Shown: positions 49,040 to 60,457 of the stretch, in pieces
Layout of the letters: each line of letters opens with the position of its first letter
Position numbering within the stretch: position 1 is the stretch's first letter
Assembly (NCBI RefSeq): GCF_000471905.2
Contig: NW_006499728.1
Span: forward strand, 3,522,758 to 3,586,757
Source: Amborella trichopoda
Lineage: Eukaryota > Streptophyta > Magnoliopsida > Amborellales > Amborellaceae
DNA: 64,000 nucleotides
Reading direction: 5' to 3'
Position numbers and translations under genes: made by a program
Notes under the pieces: model-generated
Database searches by the model: none
What the model saw: the letters and a program-made list of their open reading frames with translations, nothing else
Told to the model about the DNA's origin: nothing

Positions 49040-49260
49040 CTATCCGCAACAATCTCTCTCTCTCTCTCTCTCTCGGTTTCTGCTCAATACTCATATTGGC
49101 TTGAAGCTCAAATGGCGCATATTCTTCATAACTAACCCTTACCCTTATCTCCTCACTAACACGTTCTCCCTCTCTCTCTCTCTCTCTGATCTAGGGTTCT
49201 TGTACTGTTCCCCGGGCCCACACTCACTACCAAGCCATAAGAGCCTCCTCTCTCTCTCTC
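49040..49260 (+). promoter_or_regulatory. CT-rich leader/promoter region of the AT-hook gene
   Basis: Three CT microsatellites (about 49053-49074, 49170-49188, 49248-49261) lie 300-510 nt upstream of the start codon. Pyrimidine tracts like this are common around plant transcription starts. No TATA box was assigned. Confidence 0.4.
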
Positions 49261-49559
49261 TGTAACCGAATTCATGGATTTTTATTTCTGGATTCTTTTA
49301 CACATTGAGCTTCCTTGTCTTCCTGCAAATCACTGACAATCGATTTCATTCAGCAAAACTTCTTCAATTTCGGAGATATGGTGAATACTGAAGTGTCTGG
49401 TATTGGATTTTGCAATGGGGAATATGGGGCTTCAAGCTAGTCTCTGAAACTTCATCAGAAGTGAGAAGATCTTTGCAATTTCAGTTATTTGGAGCTCAAA
49501 ACCATTGTTGGATTCGTTTTTTTTTATTGGGTTGTCTGGTGTTTTATTGTTTTGGTGTT

Positions 49560-49976
49560 ATGGGAAGGGGAAGAGGCAAAGGCAAAAAACTCACAGTGGT
49601 TGCCAGCCATGAAGATCCAGGAAGTGGAGGAGAAGACGCTCTCCCTGCTTATAAGAGAAGGGGAAGGCCCCAAAAGCCATTAAAGGATGAGATTGAAGAA
49701 GAAGATGCAGGGAAACTGGAGGAAGAAGAGGAAGAAGAAGAAGATGGGGCTTCAAAGCCTTCGGATTCGAGCAAGGTGGGAAATTTTCAGGTCCCAACTG
49801 AAAATGGTAGAAAGAGAAAGAGACAGGTGAAAGAGAAAGCTGATTCAGTTGCAGAGGTAAATGGAGGAGGGAGATCCATCAATGGAGAGATGAAGCCTAA
49901 TGGGTTCAGGCAAAATGGAAGAAATAGAAAAAGCACACCAAGAAGAGCGGCAGAGGCTGGTGTCGAATGCAAGTGA
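49560..49976 (+). CDS. Small AT-hook-like basic/acidic nuclear protein of unknown function
   Basis: Codes for 138 residues. The start MGRGRGKGKK is chosen because this basic N terminus looks like the conserved beginning of a family I recall from many plants. The frame stays open upstream to 49410 without conserved-looking sequence. In order: basic RGRGKGKK (2-10); SHEDPGSGGE; an AT-hook core RRGRPQKP (33-40) that would bind the minor groove of AT-rich DNA; an acidic run about 44-62 (mostly Glu); a nuclear-localisation-like GRKRKRQ (83-89); and a basic, Asn/Arg-rich C terminus (NGFRQNGRNRKS, PRRAAE). It is low-complexity and probably disordered. No enzyme motif, signal peptide or membrane segment. 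A role in chromatin is inferred from the AT-hook alone. Codon use and the single exon fit a live gene. An intron in the leader cannot be excluded. Confidence 0.8.
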   Translation: MGRGRGKGKKLTVVASHEDPGSGGEDALPAYKRRGRPQKPLKDEIEEEDAGKLEEEEEEEEDGASKPSDSSKVGNFQVPTENGRKRKRQVKEKADSVAEVNGGGRSINGEMKPNGFRQNGRNRKSTPRRAAEAGVECK

Positions 49977-50960
49977 GATTTTTCCGGCATATTTTGTCGG
50001 TTTATTGGGGTTTTATAAAAGCCAGTTTGTTGATCTCAAAACTGATGGTTTCCACTTGAGTTTCTCCTATCTTGCTTTGTTTCCCCTTTTCGTCTGATTT
50101 TTTTGGTTTCTTTTGTCTTTGTTTTCTCCTTTTTGCCTTGCTTGCGGTGTGAAGGTTAGTCTCTTTGCCTGAAATCACAAGCTGGTCTGAGAGATATGTT
50201 GCCTTATTTTGTTGTCCTAGTTATGTTTGAGATGGTATATGAATCCCGAATTTTTGGGTTTTTTTTATCTTAAATCTATTAGTTTCTCTAGTTTCCATTG
50301 TTGTCACAATCATTAGCAAGTGCTATAAACTTATGTTGATTAATTCTAATAATGTCTTTTTGGACATATTGTCTCTGAGCTTCTAACTACGAATCCATTA
50401 CGTACAAACTCAAATGAGACTTTAATTGAATTCATATTTATAAGCTTTCTCGCAGGAACTGAGTTATAGAATGATCAGGACTTCGAAGTGTTTCATCAAT
50501 AAAATGATCAGGATTCTTTATAAAGTTTTCTTTTTCCTCGATATATATTTTGGGTCCCATACAGTTGATGATATGAGGAAGATCATGACCATGTTGGTTT
50601 CAAAATCTCATTCTTGGTTATCGAGAACTCCAATTCTCTCTATATACTTTCTTACCAGTATATAGAGGAAATTAATTTGGCACGATTTTAGCTAGTGACC
50701 CTCATACATGATCTCCTTTCTTTGAGTTACTTTTTTTTTGGATATATAACAGGACATCATATTCAAATTTTAATCAGAAGAAGAAATATTGTTGATTTTC
50801 TGTGAAATTACATGATTCACAGAACTATAGCGGTTTGTAAATTTTATCAGCTTATCATTTTATCAGCATTTGGGACTGTTCTACAGTGTCTCTTGGCTTC
50901 ACCAATGATGAGCTTCAGGCTGCATGGTGTATGCGGTTTCATTCATTGTAATACAGAGAA
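49977..50960. other. 3' region of the AT-hook gene and intergenic DNA
   Basis: T-rich sequence consistent with a 3' untranslated region for the first few hundred bases. No further gene. Confidence 0.45.
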
Positions 50961-51247
50961 ACAAAGCTTGCTGTGTTTTTCCATTTGAACTTCAGTGGGT
51001 GATCAAATTTTGTTTCTTGTTATTCAGCATTGACTGTGCAGGGCTTTTCAGCATACACCATGCCATGTGTTGATGTAGGTCATTGTTGAGAAAAGGAGTG
51101 AGAGAGAGAGAAACAAAGCTTGCTGTGTTCTGCCATTTGAACTTCAGTGGGTGATCAAATTTTGTTTCTTCTTATTCAGCATTGACTGTGCAGGGCTTTT
51201 CAGCGTACACCATGCCATGTGTGTTGATGTCGGTCATTGTTGAGAAA

Positions 51248-51264
<17 letters not shown>
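50961..51264. repeat. 152-bp tandem duplication, two copies
   Basis: Starts ACAAAGCTTGCTGTGTT at 50961 and 51113. Each copy runs through CTTCAGTGGGTGATCAAATT and GACTGTGCAGGGCTTTTCAG to TTGTTGAGAAAAGGAG plus a GA tract. Only a handful of differences, so fairly young. A GA microsatellite ends the second copy (about 51251-51283). Confidence 0.9.
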
Positions 51265-51288
<24 letters not shown>

Positions 51289-51522
51289 TTCCTGATTGTT
51301 ATATGGTTTGAATTTTACCTTCCTAATTCTAATTCTCTAAGCACAATTACTGACGTTTTGTAATTGAATTGCAAGTCCACATGTTGTATTTAGTTTGAAT
51401 TCTACCTTTGAATTTCTGGTTTTTGACCACAAATGGTGATATTTCAATATTGAACTGTCATTTATCTAAATTGTTCTAACAAATACTTTCTAGAGAGAGA
51501 GAGAGAGAGTGCCTGTGCCCGT

Positions 51523-51645
51523 ATGATTGTTGTAGAGGCCTCTACTCGAGGGGGTGCTCTCGGTCAGGTGAATATCTCTTATTCCAGTCTCTATCAGTGG
51601 TGGTATACAGTCGTCTTGCGCACCAATGAAGATCTTTATACTGGA
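51523..51645 (+). pseudogene. psaB: Plastid psaB fragment in nuclear DNA (NUPT)
   Basis: The translation [19 protein letters not shown], then [20 protein letters not shown], aligns without a gap to photosystem I P700 apoprotein A2 (family sequence [39 protein letters not shown]). Similarity stops abruptly after TGA, and the downstream open frame (to 51768) is unrelated to psaB. About 40 of some 734 residues remain, so this is a relic and not a gene. Confidence 0.88.
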
Positions 51646-53927
51646 GCTCGTTGGATTCAATTGGCCAACGAGGCACAAGGCTTAATCAATTGGCCTCAAC
51701 ATGGTCTAGCTTCATCAAGCCAAGCCGTTCTCACTCCTAAGCGGCCAATAAAAGCCCAAACGAAGTGAATATGGTACCCAAAACGATAGATATGTAAAAG
51801 CAGGTCCGATTACGCCGTTATTGTTAGAATTTTACCTTGCATATTCTAATTATCTACTATTTCAATGTCGAAATTTTGTTATGAGAGATCTTTAATCTGA
51901 TGCCTAGTTTTGAACTCTTAACATTCCGTGCTGGAGTAAACCAAATTCACATGGAAGTCAAATGCTTACCCTGGTGTTTTATATGTATCTATGAAAATTC
52001 AGATTATGGATTGCCCTTTCTTTGTTCACATGGTATTTACAACATCCAGGCCTAAGGTCTCATTGTTATGACTCTCAAAATGAAGGAGCTTATTACAAAG
52101 AAGTTACAATGTGAAGTTTGTTGTTAGATTTATCTTTTCTCATTGGAGCTTCAGGCCCTTCTCCTTTCAAGGTTATCCTCTGTTTGCTATGGGTATGTTG
52201 TCCATTTTCTTATATTCTATTTGCAATACTCCGAGCATTTCTTCAATTATTGTTTTCGATTCTAGTCTTCTTCTTTCATGGTTCTTTACACCTACTGCAT
52301 CATCACAAATTTAATAACGAATGACAATGTTGACCAATAAGAAAATTTTCTTTAGATCTTTTCGAATTTGATTAATGAGAAATGCAAAGCCGATGAGCTA
52401 CAATTACCCCATGCACTAGGAAATGTATTTCTCTATTGCATCACTTTCTCCCTGTAAAGTAGTACTTGTTTTTGCATTGAGAAAGAAAAAAATAATATTT
52501 GTTGATACGGTCCTACTCATCAGAAAGGGAAAAAGAGAAGTTATATGTCCTCCTGTGGTACTCCTCATAATCATGGTCTGTTAAGTATGAGTGATAACCT
52601 ATCAATGCATTTTGGCATGAGCTTATATACGAGCCGATGTATAATACTGTTGTTCTATGTTTATATGCTATCGTACTAATATAGAATATAATTGTAGCAG
52701 TAGAAGATATCTGATCAATCAATGCATACAACTTTGTTGTAAAAAATTATATGTATATATGTGTGTGTATATATAGTTATGATTTGAATATTTATATTTT
52801 AATTTCATAAATGTACAATGCTTACATGGTCATGCATATTATCAAGAAAAACTTGTGCACTATGTGTATATCAATGTAGTGTAAAAGCACCTACCCAAAA
52901 AAAAATGTAGTGTAAAAGCTGAGGCATTTGATGGTGTGTAATAGTACCTTTTATTTATGTATAGTGCGGGTTACAGTTCTGTTATGATCATAAAAAGGTT
53001 ACATTTCTGTTGTGCTCTGAGTTTATTGGTCTGTCAATATCTTAGTGCTTGAGTGTTCTGTAATTTTATTGAATTAAGACCACCCTTGGTAGAAGCTCAA
53101 AAGGCTAACTCCTCTACATGATCGGAAAACATACATGAAATTATGTCTTCACTAAGGCCGCACCTTAAACTTCACCTTTTTGATGGACTGAGGACCCAGA
53201 ACCTCAGCAAAAGCAAAACACCTACAAGTCCATTTCTACCCCAAGATAATGGATTTGAAGCTCCTAAGCTGCTGTAAATCTGATCAGTCTAGCATCCTTT
53301 AAAATGGACAGCATATATCTGGTTACTGCATGGCAGTCAAGATGGAGCATTTTTAGGGCTCCAAATCCATCTTTTACAAGTTGATCCTGAGAGGGAATGA
53401 TGGTTTTGTAGATTTTTGGATCCTCATCTGTCTAGAGTAATGTTGAGGGTGGACCTTTGAGCAATGGAGTGAAAGCACAGTTTCTTTATGAAGGCATCCA
53501 AAGAATAACTCCTCTATCATTCTGAGAACGAATAATTCAACCCATTAGCGAGTACTAGCCCAAGCAATGCTCATGTCGATAATTTTTTTTTGTAATCAAT
53601 AACTAATGTCGAAGCTGGCTGTGTTTAAAAAACTCAGAAAGTGCATTTCAGACTCACATGAGTCACTCAGAATTGGCACCCTGCCGATTCCGGATGACTT
53701 TGCCAAGCCCTGGCTGATTCTATTTGGTTCTTTTTGAGAACCAATAGTTCTAGCCCAAGTCTTGACCAAGTTTTGACTGGTCAGACTCGGTAATCAGTGT
53801 GCCAACTCATACCTGCCCAGCCCGAGTTTCATACGTGTTTCCATGTTTCTAAGCACTAAGAATCACTATTCAAACACAAGTTGTACATCATTAATATAAT
53901 TAGAAATAGCAAGGTTACTGTATGGCC
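51646..53927. other. Gene-free sequence
   Basis: No supported gene. A TATG/TG-rich stretch at about 52747-52780 and a local repeat ATGTAGTGTAAAAGC at 52874 and 52906. Confidence 0.45.
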
Positions 53928-54287
53928 GAGGGTTTTTGAAGAAAAGTAAAGTCGCACCTCAAATCACACCAGACATTGCAGTTCCGGCATCAAGAAGCCC
54001 TCAAATTGATCATCTTGACCTCTACAATTATGGATCCAAAAAGAAAAACGGAATCCAAGCCCTGAAGATAATATATCTTGCAACACATTATCTGAACTGT
54101 CCATTTTCAAGTGTTCACATATCCACAAGTCCTGCAGTATTTTTAGATATTCAAATTTCTTAATCAAGGGCAAAGATAAATTTTCAGGCCAATGTAGGGT
54201 TTCACACCGAAACTACATTTTGTTTTAACGTTTCGAGGTGTGGCTTTACTTTTTTCGTAAGGCCTAGGCATTATGTAAACCTCATCC
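53928..54287 (-). mobile_element. MITE-1 copy K, diverged, about 360 bp
   Basis: Reversed order with ATTGATCATCTTGACCTCTA and TATATCTTGCAACACATTAT. The arms are GTAAAGTCGCACCTCAAAT on the left and GAGGTGTGGCTTTAC, then GTAAGGCCTAGGCATTATGT on the right. Confidence 0.65.
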
Positions 54288-55798
54288 ATGGAAATATACC
54301 CAACCACAAACTCAATGCAAGGAAAAATAGATAAGAGGGTGTTTAATGACAAATAATAGAGAAGCATTCTTCGCATCTAGAAGGCCTACCATGATTTTGT
54401 TCTCAAACTTTAATCAGAGAGTCACTGAGTACGATCAAGCCCCCTATACGTGCAGTGTGTATTTATTTGTTTGGTGGTGACCATGATTGCCTGTTTCATG
54501 GCCTAATGACGGCCTTAATGTTGTCGATTATTTCAACTTCCATACTCCACATTCTAATCCGCAACTTTTGAGTATTGAACTGGAAAGTAGTTTGAACAGC
54601 AAATCTGTCAATCCAAATATTTCTTTAATTTTTTTCAATAAACCAAGAAGTAGTTTGTAGTGAATTCTATATGTCCATAGATTCCATGCTTAGTGATTTT
54701 ACTAGTTTTTTGCTGGTTTATTTTCCCATAGAATTTTTGTGCTGAGCGATATTCAAAGCACGTTGTGGGATTTTATGTTACCGTCTTAAGTTTCCCATAT
54801 AATTATCTAAGGGTAGAAAATTAAAATAGGAATGCATAAAAAATTTATAAAATTTATAAATGGAAATGGTGTTTTTTTTTTCCATCCCTGTTCAGGACAT
54901 ATATATCTTTAATAATTCTTTCTCCACTGATTTTTATTTGTCAGTTGCATGATATTCAAGAGAAGAGGGTTAAGAAACTATCATATTATTTAGAATCATT
55001 AATCTATAATATGTAGTTTGTTTTATATATTCAGTCTATTGCTGCTCGTTTATCACAGACTCCTGGTGAAAATGATATATTTATCTATCATCTATCACAG
55101 ATTCATCTATGATTATCACTTGCATGTGGAAGATACAGGTACCAGTGATAAAAATAATTTTTTGGTTTGGGCAAGTCAAGAAGAAAAGCTTGATGTTGGT
55201 AACTCATAAATTAACTGAATTTCAATAATTGAAGAAATAAAGAACAAAATTGTTGCTATGAAGCTCCCAAGCTCAAGATATAGTGATGTTATAGTCCACA
55301 TCAGTCTCAATGGAGCTCACTATGGTCAATGAGTGCTATTAATTTGGATGATAGTTTACTTGCCATGAAATAGCTATCCAACAAAATGTTTGACTGATTA
55401 GACTACCAACTTAGCTGGCTATGGGATTTGGGTGAGGGAGTTGATTGGTGAATAGTATCAACTGCCAAAAAGTTTTTGCCTTTTCCTGCATTTAAAATTG
55501 TATGTAGTTGATTGGGATCACAGTGAGCTATGGTTAGGGGAAATCCATTGGGTGGTCGAGATTTTACCTGCTGTTCCTTGACATTATGGCTTGTTGGTGC
55601 TGCATCATTGTGTTTTAGCTCCTAAGAGGCATCTTTGGAGTCACAAGGCTTGAGAGGTACGTTGCTAGGTTTTGGCCTATTGTAAGGGAAGGATGAACCT
55701 TGGAAGAAATACTCTTAGTCAAGGTAATGTTTCAATTTCATCTCTCTCTCTCTCTGAACCTTGGAAGAAGTACTATTAGTGAAGGTAATGTTTCAATT

Positions 55799-55839
<41 letters not shown>

Positions 55840-56479
55840 CTGCCATTTGCCATTATGAGAATGGAATCAAGGTTGTCCTTAGTGGATGGATCCATGGCCA
55901 GAAATGAACAGAAGGGTATCCTTACTCACTGTGATGTTTTTTTCTCCTTTTCATCATTGTTTCTTGAAAATCCAAAACGCATACAATCATGTAGCCGTGG
56001 AACCTGCGTCTTCATGGGGCCCTTTTCTCCATTAAGAGATGGGTGTGAATAATCTGATCCCTCGCCATGACCCCCTATTCATGTCTCCCTAAGAAACCGC
56101 TCATAAGGGGACAATTGTGCTCGTAGCATCTGTATGCTGTCCTGGAAATTGGTCCCCCCCTCCTCTCTCTCTCTCTCATGTTGTTTGATATGAAAGTTAT
56201 TTATGAAGAGATCCTTGCAGCGAGGCCAAGCTTATCATGAAGAATGAAGCACCACTTGTAGCAATGGATATATGTAACTTGGACTGCTTTAGCTCAGTAA
56301 CTTTAGCTGGCTTCTCTCTCTCTGGATCGATATGTGTGGGTGAGTTGGTGGGTGTTTTTCCTTTTCTTTTTGCCTTTTTTATTTGTGTGACCGGGTACAA
56401 CTATATAATAGTCTAAGGGCCATACCTAGGTGCTGGTCCTGCTTAAGTAGGGTCCCAAGAGGAGGAGGAAGAGGAAGGG
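54288..56479. other. Gene-free, with a 61-bp tandem duplication
   Basis: GAACCTTGGAAGAA, then GTAATGTTTCAATTTCATCT plus a CT tract occurs at 55695 and 55756. CT microsatellites at about 55802-55835. No convincing gene; the frame 55855-56052 lacks any motif. Confidence 0.45.
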
Positions 56480-56498
56480 AGGGGGGGGGGGGGGGGGG
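56480..56498. repeat. 19-base G run
   Basis: Nineteen consecutive G, followed by TT and GGGGG, and preceded by GGA-rich sequence. Strong potential for four-stranded structure; the length may be uncertain in sequencing. Confidence 0.9.
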
Positions 56499-56635
56499 TT
56501 GGGGGTGAGTTGGAAACGATCCTAATTTTTGGCTTATTCATAAAGTGGCTGTTCCCAGGATTCGAACTCGCATTGTTACGCTGGCTACCCGAGCCTTTCA
56601 CTATCACACCAAGCCCCTGCGACCATATGGTAGTC
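56499..56635 (-). repeat. SINE-like tRNA-derived element
   Basis: On the minus strand CTTGGTGTGATAGTGAAAGG (box A-like) is followed by GCGAGTTCGAATCCTGG (a full box B) about 40 nt later, then GGAACAGCCACTTTATG. The tail leads into the C run (G run on the plus strand). No acceptor stem, so not a tRNA gene. Confidence 0.55.
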
Positions 56636-57028
56636 TACTGCAGCCAAATACCTATAAGGAAAGGTTGTTTGGATATTTGGATATTGGAAAACCCTCCAAC
56701 TGAGTATCTTGATTATGGATATGCAAATAAATATGTATTTTGAGCCTAAAAATAATGCTTCTTGTCTACATAATACATGTGTATCATCCTCTTATAAGAT
56801 GAGAGAGAGAGTAACCTTTACAGGATGAACATTACAGTATGAACATTCGCTTCTTGCTCAGCTTACTTCTATAGAGCTACTGATCTATTTAGATCTCCCT
56901 GTATATAAAGCTGCCATGGGCAGGATTGCAAATCCTTTTCAATGGATCAGACTTGTGAAGATATACTTTTTATTGGAAACACCGAGCCATCCATTTAGAT
57001 GGTAATCATGTTATGTCTTATATAATAT

Positions 57029-57542
57029 GAGAAAGGTTTCTATACTTCTCCTACAGTGCAGAAGATCTATGCTTCTTCTACCCTCCAGCCGTTCAATTTT
57101 GATCAAGAGAGCCACTCACCATTTGATTTTAGATCCGACGTCTAAAGTATTTTATTTTTAGTTTTTTTTTTATACAAATTGTATGAATATGAAATTTGGT
57201 ACGTGTCATATTCTCATTGGGGCGTACTTATAAAAATAAAAAAAAAAATAATTTTTCGATAAAATATAATAATCAAAATACCCCTTGAAATTTTTACGGG
57301 TATTTTGGTGATTTTTTATTGAAAATATTTTTTTTAATATTTTTCGTTAGTGCTAGTTTAATAGAGGATTGGATGTCCAAAATTTGGTATCAAAATAATT
57401 TATAAAAAAAAATTAAAAATAAAATAGTATAGAGACGTGATACTGTGATTGGGGCAATCTTGGCCCTCCATCCAGAATGATCGATTGGATAAAGGGAAGT
57501 ATATAAGTTTTATGTTGTAGGGGAAGCATAGAAAGCTTGCCC
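57029..57542 (-). mobile_element. MITE-3 copy 2, 514 bp
   Basis: Inverse of the 47765 element along its whole length, from GAGAAAGGTTTCTATACTTC to GAAGCATAGAAAGCTTGCCC. Flanks ATATAATAT and AAATAATAT match at 8 of 9. Confidence 0.88.
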
Positions 57543-57817
57543 AAATAATATATGGACAAGGCTTTTATGAGTTGTCCGAGTCTTCTGTTTATGAGTCAAT
57601 GGATTTTGGATCAAAAAATTTTTAGTTGACAATCTTATCACAGTGAACATGAATACAAAATTCAATTTTAAAAATAAAAAAAATATTATTTTTGATGTAT
57701 TTTGGTAGATCATTGATTCGTAGGTTTTGGTGGGAACACAACCTTTTTACATCCATCTACACGATGGTTGTTAGGTGCATCAAGGAATGCACATGTAGAA
57801 TTGCATCTCCCCCGTAT

Positions 57818-57879
57818 ATATATATATATATATATATANNNNNNNNNNNNNNNNNNNNAATATATATATATATATATAT
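57818..57879. repeat. TA microsatellite containing an assembly gap
   Basis: TA repeats on both sides of 20 unknown bases (57839-57858). The round number of N marks a gap of unknown or collapsed length. Confidence 0.95.
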
Positions 57880-57895
57880 TGTAGTTCTATTTTAA

Positions 57896-58245
57896 GGTGA
57901 GGTTTATATAAGTTGTCAACCTTGTATTGTTAAAGGCGCACCTAAAATTTATATCAAAAGGTGCAGTTTTGGAAAGAAAAATTTTATTGTTGTTTATAGT
58001 TATAAAATTTAAAGCTCAAAAAATGATACAGATGGGGTATATCTATAAACAATTAAAAAATTTAAAAATGGATGATCTAAATAATACGTTGCACAATGCA
58101 CCACTTTCATTATTTGAAGTTTTTTTTTTTTTTTTTTTCTGTCTTGAAATGATCAGTTTGAAGTTCTTTTTAGCATGTGAACAACTTTTTTCCATTGGTT
58201 TTTGAGGTGCGCCTTACTTCATCAAGGCCTTACATAAACTTTTTC
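57896..58245 (+). mobile_element. MITE-1 copy L, 350 bp
   Basis: Starts GGTGAGGTTTATATAAG and ends AAGGCCTTACATAAACTTTT. The interior keeps AATGGATGATCTAAATAATA and GCACAATGCACC. The right arm inner hairpin is GGCGCACC against GCCTT. Target duplication not clear. Confidence 0.75.
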
Positions 58246-58614
58246 TTTATGTTATAAGATGGTCCCAGGAGGTCAATTAGCAGTTTTGTAACAATGCAGA
58301 AGTACTTCAACTCTTTTTGCTATAATAAGAAAGGATTTAAGTACTTATTTTTGTACCATCTTATTGACTGTGCCATTTCTGCTACTGTGAGATATAGGGT
58401 TTCAAAATGCATCAAGCAAGTGGTCTCTTACTGCTAATATGTTGCTTATGGGATGTTGGTTGGATTCGATGTTTTGGGAGTTGTTAGTGGCTAGCCATTC
58501 CACACCTAATTCATGCACATTTCCAAGTACATGCACTCGGAATGCAGTGCCTTCCACACACACACAGGAGGAAAATTGAAAATGGTGCAAATATTTTGTG
58601 ATGGACAATGGTTT

Positions 58615-58950
58615 GATAGGGCTCCAGACCTATCATAATAAATAAAGCCTCACCTCATAACTCATTGTGAATTACAATTCAAGTGTTGGAAAAGTTTTAA
58701 ATCGATCATCTTGGCTTCAACATTATGATTGCAAAAAGAAATTAGGATTACATGCTATAAAATAATGTATATTATAAGAAATTATCTAGACTATCTATTT
58801 TTCCCTAAAACTAAGAATTCATTCATCCACAAGGTCGATACTTTTTTTTTAGTTTCAAATTTTATCATCAGTGTTGAAAATTAATTTTAAGGCCATCATG
58901 GATACTTCCCATGCCGAAAGTGCATAAGCAATAATATTTTGAGGTAAGTT
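58615..58950 (-). mobile_element. MITE-1 copy M, strongly diverged
   Basis: Reversed order with AATCGATCATCTTGGCTTCA, TAAAATAATGTATATTATAA and AAGGCCATCATGGATA. The ends are worn (GCCTCACCTCATAACTC on the left). Confidence 0.5.
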
Positions 58951-59252
58951 TATTGGGGATGAGAATATTAGGGGAAAGAGATTAGCATACTTCCCCCACG
59001 GATGATTAGGAAAGGGATTTACCTTTTTATTCTTCTTTTTTTTTTCTGGTCTCTTTAGAAAGAAAAGGGAATATCTCTAGCAAAAAGATCTTATGCTCTT
59101 ATGGGAGGATACAGTCTATTTACTCCATCAGTTTACCCAATCAAATAATAATTTTAAAACCCCTATTTTGGGGAAGTAACCTTTTCAGCCCATAGACTAA
59201 CCTCAGTGATAAATTTTTTGAATTGAACAGTCTATGCACTTGAAAAAAATAA

Positions 59253-59534
59253 CGATAGTTTCTATGAGTCCATGTAGAAATGAGTCATTTTTAAGATGGA
59301 TTTTTTTACCCAATTTTTAAGGGCATGTAATCTATAACATGGAGATCATGAATATGAAAAAATAAATAAATTTTAAAAAATAAAATAAATAAATTTATGA
59401 AGAAAACATTTGGACCGTTAGTTTCAATTGTGTTTAGATGGACTACCCATTTGCATGCATCTTTAATATGGATGATTTATAATGCAAAGGAACAAATGTA
59501 GAAATGTGTGATGCGATGCATAAAACAATTTTGC
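59253..59534 (-). mobile_element. MITE-2 copy d, 282 bp, perfect 9-bp flanking duplication
   Basis: From CGATAGTTTCTATGAGTCCA to GCATAAAACAATTTTGC. AAAAAATAA flanks both ends exactly (59244-59252 and 59535-59543). The interior includes TTGGACCGTTAGTTTCAATT. Confidence 0.8.
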
Positions 59535-59600
59535 AAAAAATAATATTTCAAGATCGAACAGAGGCCGTCCAATTTTTAAAGGGAAGGATCTAAGTATTAG

Positions 59601-59762
59601 AAAACTTAAAATTCAAATTTTTTTTTCATATTCATACATCTTGATGTTGAGATGATCAATTAGAGGGTTTTTAACATTAAAATGACCTTTTCGGATGGAT
59701 TTTTGAGATGCATCTTCAATTCTACATTTTAATATTGCAACTTTATACAAACTTTTTCCTAT
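59601..59762 (+). mobile_element. MITE-1 copy N, right half
   Basis: Right half only: CATACATCTTGATGTTGAGA, GGATGGATTTTTGAGATGCA, TTATACAAACTTTTTCC. Confidence 0.65.
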
Positions 59763-59951
59763 CCTAAAAGCTCAGTATTGAAATTTTAAACGTTTATTTT
59801 TAAATTAAAAAAAACCTCATAATTCGCTTCTTTTTTTTCACAGTTTTTCTTGGAAAACCTTATACTCCTCATAATACAAGAATTCCATTGATCTTAACAG
59901 CTTAAGAAAACTTGGGTTTCTTAGTCATCTTGGTCTTATTATACAACTAAT

Positions 59952-60457
59952 TGTGACATCCCAAGTTGTCCCTATGGTATTTTTTACAATACGTGCATAC
60001 TATTTTTATTTTTTTTATCACTTTAGCCAGGAAGGTTCCAGAGTAGTCTAGGTGGATCATAAGAAGTCTAGAGGGCTTTGAGACTCAACTTGCAGAAAGT
60101 ACTAGAAAGGAATGATCTAGAACGATTGGATTGTTCCTAACCATTGGATCGGTGACACTTGTATATAATCTTGATCATCCATTGTAATGCCAAGTGCTTA
60201 TATAAGGAGGAGGGCTCCTCATTGGGGAGGCACCTTGGAAAGTTGTAGACATTTGAGTGTTGTAAATACAAAGTTTTTCCTATTTAATTTTGTGTCCATC
60301 TCTATTGAGTGCATGGTGGTTCCTGTTTAGTTGATTGTGCTTGTGTGTGGGTCGTTGGGTAGTACGCACTAATATGATAAGGCTGATTCGTCCTCAAAAA
60401 GGTTGAGAGCACGAGTGCCGCAAGGTCAAGGCGCAGGGCTTCACAAAGGCCGTAACA
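59952..60457 (+). mobile_element. Probable solo LTR, fossil
   Basis: About 506 bp starting TGTGACATCCCAAG and ending GGCCGTAACA, TG..CA termini of a kind common in plant LTRs. TATATAAGGAGGAGGGCTCC near 60197 looks like its promoter. No internal region or partner LTR in the window. Flanks share TAAT but a clean 5-bp duplication was not found. Superfamily (Ty3 or Copia) not decided. Confidence 0.55.

Noticed and set aside
49585-49797. Minus-strand open frame antisense to the AT-hook gene
   Set aside because: Proline/leucine-rich shadow of the Glu/Lys-rich sense frame.
51646-51768. Continuation of the psaB open frame
   Set aside because: Similarity to PsaB ends at TGA; the remaining frame is unrelated and probably fortuitous.
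56540-56635. tRNA gene on the minus strand
   Set aside because: Good box B, but no matching acceptor or anticodon arms.
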